Source: Cryptosporangium minutisporangium (GTDB lineage: Bacteria; Actinomycetota; Actinomycetes; Mycobacteriales; Cryptosporangiaceae). Taken from it: a stretch of DNA of 49,316 nucleotides. The notes beneath the pieces are model-generated. The model did not search any database and had not been told where the DNA came from. It saw nothing but the letters and a program-made list of their open reading frames with translations. The translations under genes and the position numbers were made by a program. Below are positions 1-7,361 of this stretch, one piece after another; the stretch's first letter is position 1; every line of letters begins with the position of its first letter. The stretch is taken from assembly GCF_039536245.1 (NCBI RefSeq), contig NZ_BAAAYN010000054.1, positions 1 through 49,316 of the forward strand, read 5' to 3'.

Positions 1-57
1 CTCCCCCTTCGTCGTCTGCGCGGTGCGGGCGATCAACGACTTTCGGGCAATCAAAAA

Positions 58-93
58 GGCGAAGGCCGGCACTCGGTCGTGCTGGCCTTCGCC
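58..93 (-). terminator. Rho-independent terminator of cspA
   Basis: Arms 58-72 and 79-93 pair over 15 positions (one G-U) around a six-base loop. Read on the minus strand the stem is followed at once by TTTTTGATT. It lies 21 bases past the cspA stop codon, so it is a classic intrinsic terminator for that gene. Confidence 0.9.
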
Positions 94-114
94 CTAGTCA
101 GCGGCTGCTGTGGG

Positions 115-318
115 TCAGAGCGGACGGATGTTCGCCGCCTGCGGGCCCTTCTGGCCCTGCGTCACGTCGAACTCGACCTGCTGACCGTCGGTCAGCTCCT
201 TGTAGCCCTGGGTCTGGATCGCTGAGTAGTGGGCGAAGACATCGGGGCCTCCACCGTCCGGCGCGATGAAGCCGAAACCCTTTTCCGCGTTGAACCACTT
301 GACGGTGCCGGTTGCCAT
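115..318 (-). CDS. cspA: Cold-shock protein, CspA family
   Basis: A 67-residue single cold-shock domain (OB fold) that binds single-stranded RNA and DNA and acts as an RNA chaperone in the cytoplasm. The sequence shows the RNP1-like motif [11 protein letters not shown] and the RNP2-like DVFAHYSAI, with the usual N-terminus [10 protein letters not shown]. Length is exactly that of the family. The frame stays open upstream to 417, but the ATG at 318 fits all cold-shock proteins and the upstream part has no family similarity. The gene is monocistronic: it has its own terminator at 58-93 and a large hairpin about 100 bases upstream that may form part of a long leader. Function is sure at family level; whether it is cold-induced cannot be read here. 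Confidence 0.97.
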   Translation of the reverse strand: MATGTVKWFNAEKGFGFIAPDGGGPDVFAHYSAIQTQGYKELTDGQQVEFDVTQGQKGPQAANIRPL

Positions 319-415
319 GCACGTTCTCCCTCTGGCGGGCAGTGTCGGACCCACACTTCGTGGGCCCCATGTCGCGGTCGTGCTCGCCCAGCTCCAAAAG
401 GAGGCCAGAACAAAC

Positions 416-447
416 AAGAGCGCCTGGATTACAACCCAGGCGCTCTT
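416..447 (-). promoter_or_regulatory. Strong hairpin in the cspA upstream region
   Basis: Arms 416-427 and 436-447 form a perfect 12-bp stem around an eight-base loop, 98 bases upstream of the cspA start. On the plus strand it is followed by TTTTC. On the minus strand, the direction of both flanking genes, it is followed by a weaker T-rich run (GTTTGTTCT). It could end transcription of the gene at 519-1004 or be a structured element of a long cspA 5' leader. A TACGGT -10-like box on the minus strand near 483-488 would place the hairpin inside the cspA transcript. Confidence 0.6.
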
Positions 448-518
448 TTCATGCGAACCAAAGACTGCAACGGCGGTAACCGTAGCATGCAGGCCCGCGG
501 TCTATCTCGTCACCGGCT

Positions 519-1004
519 CTAATGTTTGTCCGCACGTCTGCGGACGGCTAGTGGCGCCCCGGCTAGGTCTTCCTCGTTGCAGAGCAACTTGACCTCGTAA
601 TAGGGCGCGCCCTCGTCGTCGTCGTAGTCCAGGTGGATGGCGATGACGTCCACCGGCTCGGACAGCCACGCTTCGGTCTCCCGGAGCCAGGCTGCTGCGC
701 GTTCCAAGGCGCTGGGTAGGTCGTCGTCGCGGAACTGAACCGGACGGTAGGGCACCCCCTCGACGCGGTCATTCGGGTGCGCCGGAGCAGGAAGGTCGAC
801 TGCCAGGCCGGACTCGTCGAGCCGGAGCTCGATCGTCTCCTCGATCACCTCATCGAGTCTTCGCCATTCTCGGCCGGTCCACAAGCCGAGACGGGTAAGT
901 GTTACCCGGTCGAGCACCGCGGCTCGTCCGGTTGGGCCGGGTTGACCCGTCGAGGTGGTCAGGTGAGCCGACGAGCCGGCCGCGCCGTGCGTCCGCTGGG
1001 TCAC
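519..1004 (-). CDS. Hypothetical protein, 161 aa
   Basis: I do not recognise the family. The first 30 or so residues are low-complexity (Gly, Thr, Pro, Ser rich). The rest is acidic and looks like one folded domain: a helix rich in Glu near residues 50-63, a segment with VPYRPVQFRDDDL, an amphipathic helix SALERAAAWLRETEAWL, and a strand with IAIHLDYDDDEGAPYYEVKLL. No membrane segment or signal peptide is seen. It starts with GTG at 1004 with only a weak ribosome-binding site, so the true start may be further in. It sits between two strong hairpins (1013-1056 upstream, 416-447 downstream), which suggests its own transcription unit. Amino-acid composition and GC-rich third positions support a real gene. 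Confidence 0.6.
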   Translation of the reverse strand: MTQRTHGAAGSSAHLTTSTGQPGPTGRAAVLDRVTLTRLGLWTGREWRRLDEVIEETIELRLDESGLAVDLPAPAHPNDRVEGVPYRPVQFRDDDLPSALERAAAWLRETEAWLSEPVDVIAIHLDYDDDEGAPYYEVKLLCNEEDLAGAPLAVRRRADKH

Positions 1005-1012
1005 TTTCTCGA

Positions 1013-1056
1013 CGAGCGAGGGTGGGAACGCGGCGACGCGTTCCCACCCTCGCTCG
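1013..1056 (-). terminator. 20-bp perfect hairpin between two genes
   Basis: Arms 1013-1032 and 1037-1056 are perfectly complementary over 20 bp with a GCGA tetraloop. It begins 23 bases after the stop codon of the small antitoxin-like gene and lies only 8 bases before the next start on the same strand. No U-tract follows, as is common for actinobacterial terminators. The most likely role is termination of the 1079-1264 gene. Confidence 0.7.
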
Positions 1057-1078
1057 GTTCGATCGGGAAGCCCTGGAG

Positions 1079-1264
1079 CTACCGCGGGTCGTTGGTGTCC
1101 CCGCCGCCGGTGCGTTCCTGGGCGAGGTCCACACCCTTGTCGATCTGCGACGAGTGCTTCTGCCCGGTGCGGTCGTCCACCAGGTCGCCGCCTTTCTCCA
1201 GGCCCTGGTCGACCTGCTTGTCATGCTTATCGGCGAGATCCTTCGCCTTGTCCATGAAGCTCAT
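1079..1264 (-). CDS. MT0933-like antitoxin family small protein
   Basis: A 61-residue very hydrophilic protein rich in Asp, Lys and Gln, beginning MSFMDKAKDLADKHDKQVDQG and containing two related halves (KHDKQVDQGLEKGGDLVDDRTG, then SSQIDKGVDLAQERTGG). This pattern of repeated 'D-x-G-x-D-x-A/V' helices is that of the actinobacterial MT0933-like antitoxin family, whose name is by homology and whose role as an antitoxin is often untested. The ATG at 1264 is preceded by AGGAGG at a good distance; the longer open frame upstream is rejected. No toxin gene lies beside it, so an antitoxin role in this organism is uncertain. It may instead be a stress-type small acidic protein. Confidence 0.72.
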   Translation of the reverse strand: MSFMDKAKDLADKHDKQVDQGLEKGGDLVDDRTGQKHSSQIDKGVDLAQERTGGGDTNDPR

Positions 1265-1361
1265 CCGCACCTCCTGAGGGAAGCGATCCGGGCGCGGGGA
1301 GTGCCGGATCGTCACGTAGGTGATCGGAGGCCGGGTTCCCGGCCGGGCTCGGACCAAACGG

Positions 1362-2258
1362 TCAATCGTTGCGCGGCGCCGGGACTCCCACCGGGTTGGG
1401 GAACGGCAGGACGCCGGCGGCCACGATCGTCGTCGCGAGCGGGGTCAGCAGCTCGGTCAGCTCGACCGTCCGCTCCGTCCCCAGGACGCGGTACGGGCCG
1501 GTGGCCAACCGGTCGGTGTCCTCCTCCAGCGTCTCCCGGGCCGCCGTCCCCTGCGGGGTGAGCGTCCAGTCCTCCCGGAGCCAGCCGCGGGCGACGAGGT
1601 TCTCGACCCCGGCGTCCCAGTCGTCGTCCGACCACTTCCGGGCCGTCCGCAGCAACTCCGCCGACGACCGGCCGGACGCGATCGACAGGATGTGCGCCTC
1701 GACCGGGCCGATCTCACCGGCCACCAGGAGCGCGACGTGGCCGTCGCCGCGGTGCTCGCGCAGCACCGTGAGCGCGTGCCAGAGCGCCAGGTGCGGCTCT
1801 TCCGGGACCGGGAGGGCGGCGTTCGCGGCGGCCAGCGGCCGACCGGAGATCTCCGGACCGCGGACCGCCGCGGCGGCCTCCAGTGCGAGATCGGTGGCCT
1901 GGCGGATGGTCGGGTCCTCGGCGATGTTTTCACCGGCCAGCCGCCGCAGCGCGGCGTCGACGCCGGCCAGGCGCGCCTCGATCAGCTGCTCGGGCGTGGC
2001 GTAGGACCAGACGTCGGGCACGGCCCGCTGCACCATCGCCGGGTGGAAGTTGTGGAACGTCGCGGTCACCGTCGCGGCCGAAACCGCGCCCAACGGCGCT
2101 GCCCGGCAGCCGAAGTAGCCCATCCAGTAGCCCTTGAGTCCGAGCGCGTCGGTCACCTGCCGGCTCTCCGGCGCGAAGTAACTCAAGATGTGGACGACCT
2201 CGAGGGCCTCCCACGCACGGCGGGCCAGTGCGGGGAACGGGTCGCGGAGATCGGGCAC
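1362..2258 (-). CDS. SCO6745-family protein, helical with C-terminal winged-helix-like part
   Basis: A 298-residue soluble protein resembling the uncharacterised actinobacterial SCO6745 family. Family-like features are the N-terminal LARRAWEALEVVHILSYFAPE segment, a GYWMGYFGCRAAPLG motif near residues 43-57 and a FHNFHPAMV motif around 69. The C-terminal half contains a DUF-like winged-helix shape (WDAGVENLVARGWLRED followed by LTPQGTAARETLE), similar to the wing region of MarR/HxlR proteins, so DNA or ligand binding is possible but unproven. It is divergent from the HxlR regulator at 2417, with 158 bases between them, which makes it the likely regulatory target. No enzymatic residues can be assigned. 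Confidence 0.8.
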   Translation of the reverse strand: MPDLRDPFPALARRAWEALEVVHILSYFAPESRQVTDALGLKGYWMGYFGCRAAPLGAVSAATVTATFHNFHPAMVQRAVPDVWSYATPEQLIEARLAGVDAALRRLAGENIAEDPTIRQATDLALEAAAAVRGPEISGRPLAAANAALPVPEEPHLALWHALTVLREHRGDGHVALLVAGEIGPVEAHILSIASGRSSAELLRTARKWSDDDWDAGVENLVARGWLREDWTLTPQGTAARETLEEDTDRLATGPYRVLGTERTVELTELLTPLATTIVAAGVLPFPNPVGVPAPRND

Positions 2259-2416
2259 AGATCCTCCCGGGCGGCGGAGGGACGAGCGGGCGTCAGTCAG
2301 CGTGCCACAGGACTCAGCGCGATCGCCTCCTCACCAGATAGTTCCCGCAGTTCGGACCGATTGACTGGGTATTCGCCCGGTGGTCGCTGTCGGTTTGACA
2401 TGGCAACCTGGTTCAC

Positions 2417-2935
2417 GTGAGTGACGACGTGTTGGAGTTCGACGCGACGACCATCCCCGGGCGGCCGTGCTCGATGGCCGCCGCCCTGTCCCTGGTCGGC
2501 GAGAAGTGGGCCTTGTTCGCGGTCCGCGAGATCTTCTGGGGCAACCACCGGTTCGACGAGATCGCCCGGAACACGGGAGCGCCGCGCGACCGGCTGGCCG
2601 CGCGGCTGCGAGGGCTGGAGGCGGCCGGCGTCGTCGAGCGTCGCCCTTACTCGGATCGTCCGCTGCGCCACGAGTACCACCTGACGCCGGCGGGCCGGGA
2701 CCTCTCGACCGTCATGCAGGCGCTGCGGAGCTGGGGCGACCGCTGGCTGATCGGGGAGCCACCGGCCGCGGTCGCCCACAGCTGCGGGGAAGACCTGGAT
2801 GCGTTATACGTGTGCCGCCACTGCGGCGACGAGGTGCGCAACCGCGACCTCGAGCTGCAGATGCGCACCCCGCACTGGGACCTCGCCGGTCCGGTTGCGC
2901 CGCCCGCCCAGGAGGAGGCCGCCGCGCGGGCCTGA
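2417..2935 (+). CDS. HxlR-family winged-helix transcriptional regulator
   Basis: A 172-residue regulator. The HxlR domain runs from about residue 16 to 105: CSMAAALSLVGEKWALFAVREI, then FDEIARNTGAPRDRLAARLRGLEAAGVVERRPYSDRPLRHEYHLTPAGRDL. The conserved N-terminal Cys18 of the family is present; in several members it senses electrophiles or oxidants. An extra C-terminal tail carries HSCGEDL and CRHCGDEV, resembling a small zinc ribbon, seen in a subset of HxlR proteins. The GTG start at 2417 overlaps no neighbour. Divergent from the SCO6745-family gene, it most likely binds the shared 158-bp region and controls that gene and itself. The effector is unknown. Confidence 0.9.
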   Translation: MSDDVLEFDATTIPGRPCSMAAALSLVGEKWALFAVREIFWGNHRFDEIARNTGAPRDRLAARLRGLEAAGVVERRPYSDRPLRHEYHLTPAGRDLSTVMQALRSWGDRWLIGEPPAAVAHSCGEDLDALYVCRHCGDEVRNRDLELQMRTPHWDLAGPVAPPAQEEAAARA

Positions 2936-2960
2936 CCTCCGGCTCTGCCCTGATCCGCGA

Positions 2961-2981
2961 CGCCCCGCCTTGGACGGGGCG
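2961..2981. terminator. Hairpin between convergent genes
   Basis: CGCCCCG (2961-2967) pairs with CGGGGCG (2975-2981) around a seven-base loop in the gap between the converging HxlR gene and the gene at 3003. A short GC-only stem without U-tract; bidirectional termination is the likely role. Confidence 0.5.
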
Positions 2982-3002
2982 CGACGTCGGCGATCGATCG
3001 CT

Positions 3003-3197
3003 TCAGAACAGCTGGTGGCGGCGGTAGTGGCCGTCGAGCGTGCGCACCCACAGCGGGGGACGGGCGTAGTAGGACGGATCGTCCCAGAGCCGACCGAGGT
3101 AGTACCCGCCGAGCAGTGCGATCAGTGTGCCGGTCCGGCGGCGGCGGGTGAGCCGGATCAGCAGCAGCATCCCGATCGTCAGGAGGGTGCGTTTCAC
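3003..3197 (-). CDS. Small membrane protein, 64 aa
   Basis: A short protein with one or two hydrophobic stretches (LLTIGMLLLIRL and GTLIALLGGYYLGRLW) separated by a basic RRRR cluster, and an aromatic C-terminus (DPSYYARPPLWVRTLDGHYRRHQLF). Not recognised as a named family. The start is the GTG at 3197, whose bases overlap the TGA stop of the upstream gene in GTGA, so the two are probably translated together. Position of the basic cluster suggests a hairpin in the membrane or one segment with a positive cytoplasmic anchor. Confidence 0.65.
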   Translation of the reverse strand: MKRTLLTIGMLLLIRLTRRRRTGTLIALLGGYYLGRLWDDPSYYARPPLWVRTLDGHYRRHQLF

Positions 3198-3598
3198 GCC
3201 GCCCACCGCCGTGCCGGGGGCGCCGGCGTACGCGCCGGACGCCGGGTCAGCGGAGTCACCCGCGGCTCGGCCGCGCACTCGGCTGCGTAACGGACCCGAG
3301 CCGCCGCCGTTCCGGCTTCCACGCGCCGGGGGTGCCGGTACTGCCTGCGCCAGCGTCCGAGCCGTACGACTTCCCAGCCCGCGTCCCGCATGCGGGCATC
3401 CGGGCGGGCCCAGAGCCGGGTCTCGACCCGGTCGAGGAAGCTCGGCTGCGTGCGGCGCCGGCGTCCGGCCGCGGCCCACGCAGGCAAACGCGGCGTCAGC
3501 GGCCCGGCGGCCGCGCTCGGCCCGGTGGCCGGAACCGGGTAGACCCGCAGCCTCGCGGCGGCGGTGATGTCGTCGGGATGAAATCTGCCGTGCATCAT
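3194..3598 (-). CDS. Hypothetical basic protein, 134 aa
   Basis: An Arg- and Ala-rich soluble protein starting MMHGRFHPDDI. The most ordered part is around residues 53-92: PSFLDRVETRLWARPDARMRDAGWEVVRLGRWRRQYRHP, which looks like a short helix-strand unit conserved in actinobacterial proteins of unknown function. The C-terminus is low-complexity. It ends in a GTGA overlap with the small membrane protein gene, so the two form a pair. No function is proposed. Confidence 0.55.
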   Translation of the reverse strand: MMHGRFHPDDITAAARLRVYPVPATGPSAAAGPLTPRLPAWAAAGRRRRTQPSFLDRVETRLWARPDARMRDAGWEVVRLGRWRRQYRHPRRVEAGTAAARVRYAAECAAEPRVTPLTRRPARTPAPPARRWAA

Positions 3599-3944
3599 GA
3601 CGTCTCCCGTCCGAAGCTGCTGTCGACCCCGTGCGCTTCGGATCGTGCGGCGGGGGCGGAGCGGGTTCGTGCTGCTGGGCGGGCGGTACGGCCGGCAGGT
3701 ACACCTGCGGCGGTCGACGCCCGGGCGGACCCGAGTGGCGGATCGGGCGGTCGGCGGACGATTCCTCTACGGAAAGAGGGGAAGCCGGATGCCGGTAGGG
3801 CCACTCGCAGCGCTGCGACGCGCGGTAAAGTTATGTAACGTCCCTATCGGCCTGACGATAGAGAAGTAAGGTACCTACAAATATGGTGCCTCGCCGCAGA
3901 GCCGTGGTCAAGCCTCTGCGCCGAGAGTTCGTGTGGAGGCGGCA
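3599..3944. other. Intergenic region upstream of the GntR gene
   Basis: A 346-base gap between divergent genes. Open frames here lack family features and look like chance frames. From about 3825 the DNA becomes AT-richer and holds operator-like elements: the inverted repeat at 3844-3861, the palindrome AGGTACCT at 3869-3876 and a TATGGT -10-like box at 3882-3887, 58 bases before the GntR start. Confidence 0.5.
3844..3861 (+). promoter_or_regulatory. Inverted repeat, candidate GntR operator
   Basis: CTATCG at 3844-3849 and CGATAG at 3856-3861 form a perfect dyad with a six-base spacer. It lies about 20 bases upstream of a TATGGT -10-like box and about 85 bases before the GntR start codon. GntR-family dimers bind such dyads and often repress their own gene, so this or the adjacent AGGTACCT palindrome is a candidate autoregulatory site. 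Confidence 0.4.
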
Positions 3945-4760
3945 ATGGCAGCCGTGAACGGCGAGCAGCCCCAGCGTCCGGATCAACCAGCGCGTTCCGA
4001 GCCGAGCCCGTATCACGACCAGCCGCAGTACCAGGTGATCGCGAACGATCTGCGGGCTCGGATCCAACGGCGCGAGTTGCCTCCCGGTGCTCAGGTGCCG
4101 ACCGAGAAGGACCTCGCCGCGACGTACGGGTGCTCACGCAACACCGTGCGGATGGCGTTGTCGGCACTGGCGAACGAGGGGCTGATCTCCGCCGGCCGCG
4201 CCCGGGCCGGTCGTACCGTCCGCAGGCGTGAGCAGTTCGTCCTCACCCACCGGGTCGAGGAAGAGCTCGGCGCCACCCGGCTACGCGGCCCGGACAGCTT
4301 CGCCGACCAGGCACACCGTCTGGGCCGGGCGCCGACCCAGGACATCGAAGTCTCGATCGTGGCGGCCGGCCCGGAGTACGCCACTCGGCTGGAGATACCC
4401 GCCGACGAGCGACTCGTCGTCCGCAGGCGGGTGCGGTACCTCGACGGCACGCCCTCGCACCTCTCGGAGTCGTACTACCCGCTGATGCTGGTCAAGGACA
4501 CCCAGGTCCTCGACCCGACCGAGATCGTGCCGAGCGTCGTCCCGCTGCTGGCCGCGCTGGGGCACCGGCAGGTCCGCTACACCGACGAGATCCTCAGCCG
4601 GATGCCGGATCCGGCGGAGGTGCGGCTGCTGGAGATCGGTGTCGGGGTCCCGGTGATCGAGCACCTGCGAACCGGCTGGAGCGCGGAGCGTCCGGTGCGG
4701 CTCACCCGAACCGTGCTGCCGAGCGATCGCCACCAGCTCCGGTACGAACTACCGAGCTGA
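3945..4760 (+). CDS. GntR-family regulator with UTRA domain (HutC subfamily)
   Basis: A 271-residue regulator. The winged helix spans about residues 28-95: YQVIANDLRARIQRRELPPGAQVPTEKDLAATYGCSRNTVRMALSALANEGLI. The UTRA ligand-binding domain follows, with the typical strand RLEIPADERLVVRRRVRYLDGTPSHLSESYYPL and the closing LEIGVGVPVIEHLRTGWSAERPVRLTRTVLPSDRHQLRYEL. Such proteins bind small sugars, amino acids or related effectors. The ATG at 3945 follows GGAGG by five bases; a GTG four codons upstream lacks a site. The last 12 bases overlap the end of the convergent DMT gene. In many actinomycetes these orphan regulators have no local target, and none is evident here. Confidence 0.92.
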   Translation: MAAVNGEQPQRPDQPARSEPSPYHDQPQYQVIANDLRARIQRRELPPGAQVPTEKDLAATYGCSRNTVRMALSALANEGLISAGRARAGRTVRRREQFVLTHRVEEELGATRLRGPDSFADQAHRLGRAPTQDIEVSIVAAGPEYATRLEIPADERLVVRRRVRYLDGTPSHLSESYYPLMLVKDTQVLDPTEIVPSVVPLLAALGHRQVRYTDEILSRMPDPAEVRLLEIGVGVPVIEHLRTGWSAERPVRLTRTVLPSDRHQLRYELPS

Positions 4761-5825
4761 GGCTCGCCGAGGCCGGTCGGCACGGTGGCGGCCGTTGGCG
4801 TCCGCGGCGCCGTTGTTTTGGTTGCGGACGCTACGCGGCGCCGCACCGTTCGCCGGGACGCCAGCCACGGGTACGCCGTTCGGGGCCGGCACCGTTCTGC
4901 GCTCCGCCGCCGTCCTGGGCCGACACCGTTCCTCGTACCGGGCGCGGACGTGATGCTGCGGCTCGGCGTACCGGGTCAGCAGGAGCACCGAGCCGAGTGC
5001 GGCGACGAACCCGATAGCGGCGAGCCACTCCCGGCCCGGCGCGATCCGGTCCCCGAGCAGGAGCAGGCCGACCAGAGCCGGCGGAATCGCCGCCGCGGCG
5101 TCCATCGACGCGACGGCCGCGGTGGTGGAGCCCCGCTGCATCGCCAGCCCGAGCAGCAGCTGCCCGACCACGGTGTGCGCCAGCAGGATGTAGAGCAGCG
5201 GGTCGGTGACGAAGGCGCCGGCCGAGTGCGCGCTGGCCAGCGGACGCGAGGCGATCGCCACCGCCCCGAACGAGAGACCGGACAGTGCGCCGAGCGCCAC
5301 CGAGCCGGGTGACCCGTGCAATCGCGCTCCGAGGCGGCCGAGCAGGCCGACGATGGGCACGCTCAGCGCGAGCGCCGCGACCTCCGGGCCGTTGAGCGGT
5401 CTGGCCTGACTCACCTCGGCGGAGACGATGAGCGCGGCCAAGCCGAGTACGAGGACGCCGAGGAGCACGACCTCGCTGACCGGATGTCGCCACCGGAGGA
5501 ACGCGACGCCGAGCAGCACGGTGACCCCGAGGCCACCGGCGACCGCCGTCTGCACCAGGAACAGCGGAAGGTCACGCCGGGCGAGGAACGCGAACAGGAA
5601 CGCGCCCAGCTGGCAGACCAGCCCGGCTACGTAGATCCGGTGCCCGGCGAGCTTGAGCAACAGACCCGGATCGAGTTTCGCGTGCACGGTGACGCGGGCA
5701 GCGGCGACCGACTGCAAGAAGTTCGCCACGCCGTAAGCGACGACCGAAGCGCCCAGGAAAATCCATCCGAAGGACACTCCTGCGAGGATAAGCCCCCACC
5801 TCACCAGGCGCGCGCGGAGGCACAC
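4749..5825 (-). CDS. DMT-type (EamA-like) multi-span membrane protein
   Basis: A 358-residue integral membrane protein with about nine hydrophobic segments between residues 10 and 285, among them WIFLGASVVAYGVANFLQSVA, LPLFLVQTAVAGGLGVTVLLG, VSEVVLLGVLVLGLAALIV, LALSVPIVGLLGRLGA and LAAIGFVAALGSVLLLTRYA. This layout is that of drug/metabolite (DMT) transporters and related NIPA-like proteins. From about residue 290 a long hydrophilic tail rich in Arg, Asn and Ala extends into the cytoplasm. Substrate cannot be told. The start at 5825 is one of several possible; a GTG 16 codons later would also leave the first segment intact. It is convergent with the GntR gene. Confidence 0.75.
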   Translation of the reverse strand: MCLRARLVRWGLILAGVSFGWIFLGASVVAYGVANFLQSVAAARVTVHAKLDPGLLLKLAGHRIYVAGLVCQLGAFLFAFLARRDLPLFLVQTAVAGGLGVTVLLGVAFLRWRHPVSEVVLLGVLVLGLAALIVSAEVSQARPLNGPEVAALALSVPIVGLLGRLGARLHGSPGSVALGALSGLSFGAVAIASRPLASAHSAGAFVTDPLLYILLAHTVVGQLLLGLAMQRGSTTAAVASMDAAAAIPPALVGLLLLGDRIAPGREWLAAIGFVAALGSVLLLTRYAEPQHHVRARYEERCRPRTAAERRTVPAPNGVPVAGVPANGAAPRSVRNQNNGAADANGRHRADRPRRASAR

Positions 5826-5906
5826 GCAACACCCGTTCGGGCCATAGGTGTCGCCTCGTTGCTCGTCATGTGTCCAGAACTCCCTGGTCGAATAGCTAAA
5901 GCGGGG

Positions 5907-6695
5907 TCAGTCCCTGCCGATGACCTTCATTACCCCGTCGTGCAACAAACCATTGGTGGCCACCGCACTTCCGCCCGCGGGCCCCGGCCGGCCGGACAGA
6001 TCGGTGAACCGGCCACCGGCCTCGGTGACGATCGCCGAGAGCGCCGCCAGGTCCCAGAGCGACACCTCGGGCTCGCACGCGACGTCGACCGCGCCCTCGG
6101 CCAGCAGTACGTAGCTGTAGAAGTCGCCGTAGGCCCTGGTGCGCCACACCGATCGGGTCAGGTCGAGGAAGTCGCCCAGCGCTCCCCGCTCTTCCCACCC
6201 GGACAGCGACGAGTAGGAGAGTGACGCGTCGGCGAGTTCGCCGACCGCGGACACCCGGATCGGGGCACCCGCCGTCGGACGCCGTCCCGCGTACGCGCCG
6301 CAGCCCTTCGCCGCCCACCACCGGCGACCCAGCGCCGGCGCGGTCACCATCCCGGCGACCGGCTCGTCGTTCTCCAGCAGCGCGATCAACGTCGCCCACA
6401 CCGGAACGCCCCGGACGAAGTTCTTGGTGCCGTCGATCGGGTCGATCACCCAGCGCCGTACACCGTGACCGCTGACCTCACCGAACTCCTCGCCGATGAT
6501 GCCGTCGCGCGGGCGGGCCCGGTTGAGCGTCGCGCGCAGCGCCTGCTCGACCGCGGTGTCGGCGTCGGTCACCGGAGTCATGTCCGGTTTCGACGACACC
6601 CGGAGGTCCTGTGCCTTGAAGCGCGCCGTGGTGATCCGATCGGCGGTGTCGGCCAGGACGTGGGCGAACGCCAGATCGTCGGAGTAGCGGGGCAT
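5907..6695 (-). CDS. hisN: Histidinol-phosphatase, inositol-monophosphatase fold
   Basis: A 262-residue metal-dependent phosphatase. Motifs of the IMPase family are complete: GEEFG near residues 68-72, [12 protein letters not shown] at 82-93 (metal ligands Asp85 and Asp88, phosphate-binding Gly-Thr), and [19 protein letters not shown] near 215-232 with the third Asp. In actinobacteria this subgroup dephosphorylates L-histidinol phosphate in histidine synthesis, and it commonly sits near aroA and rsgA, as here. Other IMPase substrates cannot be excluded. It lies 17 bases after the gene at 6713-7084, so they are likely co-transcribed. Confidence 0.88.
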   Translation of the reverse strand: MPRYSDDLAFAHVLADTADRITTARFKAQDLRVSSKPDMTPVTDADTAVEQALRATLNRARPRDGIIGEEFGEVSGHGVRRWVIDPIDGTKNFVRGVPVWATLIALLENDEPVAGMVTAPALGRRWWAAKGCGAYAGRRPTAGAPIRVSAVGELADASLSYSSLSGWEERGALGDFLDLTRSVWRTRAYGDFYSYVLLAEGAVDVACEPEVSLWDLAALSAIVTEAGGRFTDLSGRPGPAGGSAVATNGLLHDGVMKVIGRD

Positions 6696-6712
6696 GGGGT
6701 GGAGGCTACCGG

Positions 6713-7084
6713 TCAGAGCCGAACCAGCTGTTCTGCCGCGTTCGGATCGTCGTACGCGCCGTAGCGCAGCAGCACCGACGCCGGTCGGGCCGGGAACGAG
6801 CGCAGCGCGGGCTCCATCGCCGCGAACAACCGGTTCGCGTCCGGGCCGTAGGCGGAGAGAACCAGCTCGTTCTGGCCGCTCTCGTCGCGGCCGAACTGCG
6901 GCGGCTCGAACTCACCCGCTCCGGCCGTCTCGATCGCCGACGCCAACTGCTCCTCCAACGCGTACACGTTGTGGAGGTTGGTGGCGGTGCCGCTCGGCCC
7001 CGGTGCGAGGCGGAAACGCGCGACGACGACGTGCTCCGAGACGTCCGCCATGGCGAAAGGGTGCTTGCGGGAAAAGAGTCCCAA
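6713..7084 (-). CDS. Hypothetical protein, 123 aa
   Basis: A soluble protein of unknown function: after [20 protein letters not shown] it has a strand-helix pattern ([36 protein letters not shown]), an acidic segment with [27 protein letters not shown], and ends [24 protein letters not shown]. The shape resembles a small ferredoxin-like alpha/beta fold found in uncharacterised actinobacterial proteins that report gradients of a residue pair. It overlaps nothing and precedes hisN by 17 bases. A second ATG 12 codons in (MADVSEH) is an alternative start. Confidence 0.7.
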   Translation of the reverse strand: MGLFSRKHPFAMADVSEHVVVARFRLAPGPSGTATNLHNVYALEEQLASAIETAGAGEFEPPQFGRDESGQNELVLSAYGPDANRLFAAMEPALRSFPARPASVLLRYGAYDDPNAAEQLVRL

Positions 7085-7361
7085 TGTCCGTGTCCCTAGT
7101 TTCTAGGTGGCCCCCACTGCTGGCGATTCCAGCGAGAGCGGGCCGACCGCTACGACCCCCCGCGGGCGCACTGTACCGCTGCGGGTAATTCGGTTGCACG
7201 GGACACGAACACATCCGGACCGGGTGGCGGGGACCTGATCGGCCGGTCGTCGGATAGCGCTGGGGAAGCGCTGACGACACTGGTTTTGATTCCGGTTAAG
7301 GAGGTGGGTGGGGGTGTAGGGACGTGTTCGACAAGCTCCTTACCAGTGTCTTTACGCCACG
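7085..7361. other. Gap between rsgA and the hisN unit
   Basis: About 277 bases between the end of rsgA and the next gene on the same strand. No convincing small gene or hairpin was found. It probably holds the promoter of the 6713-7084/hisN pair. Confidence 0.4.

Noticed and set aside
2395-2400. TTGACA before the HxlR gene as a -35 box
   Set aside because: A -10 at the usual spacing would fall within or after the GTG start, so it cannot be the promoter of that start as annotated.
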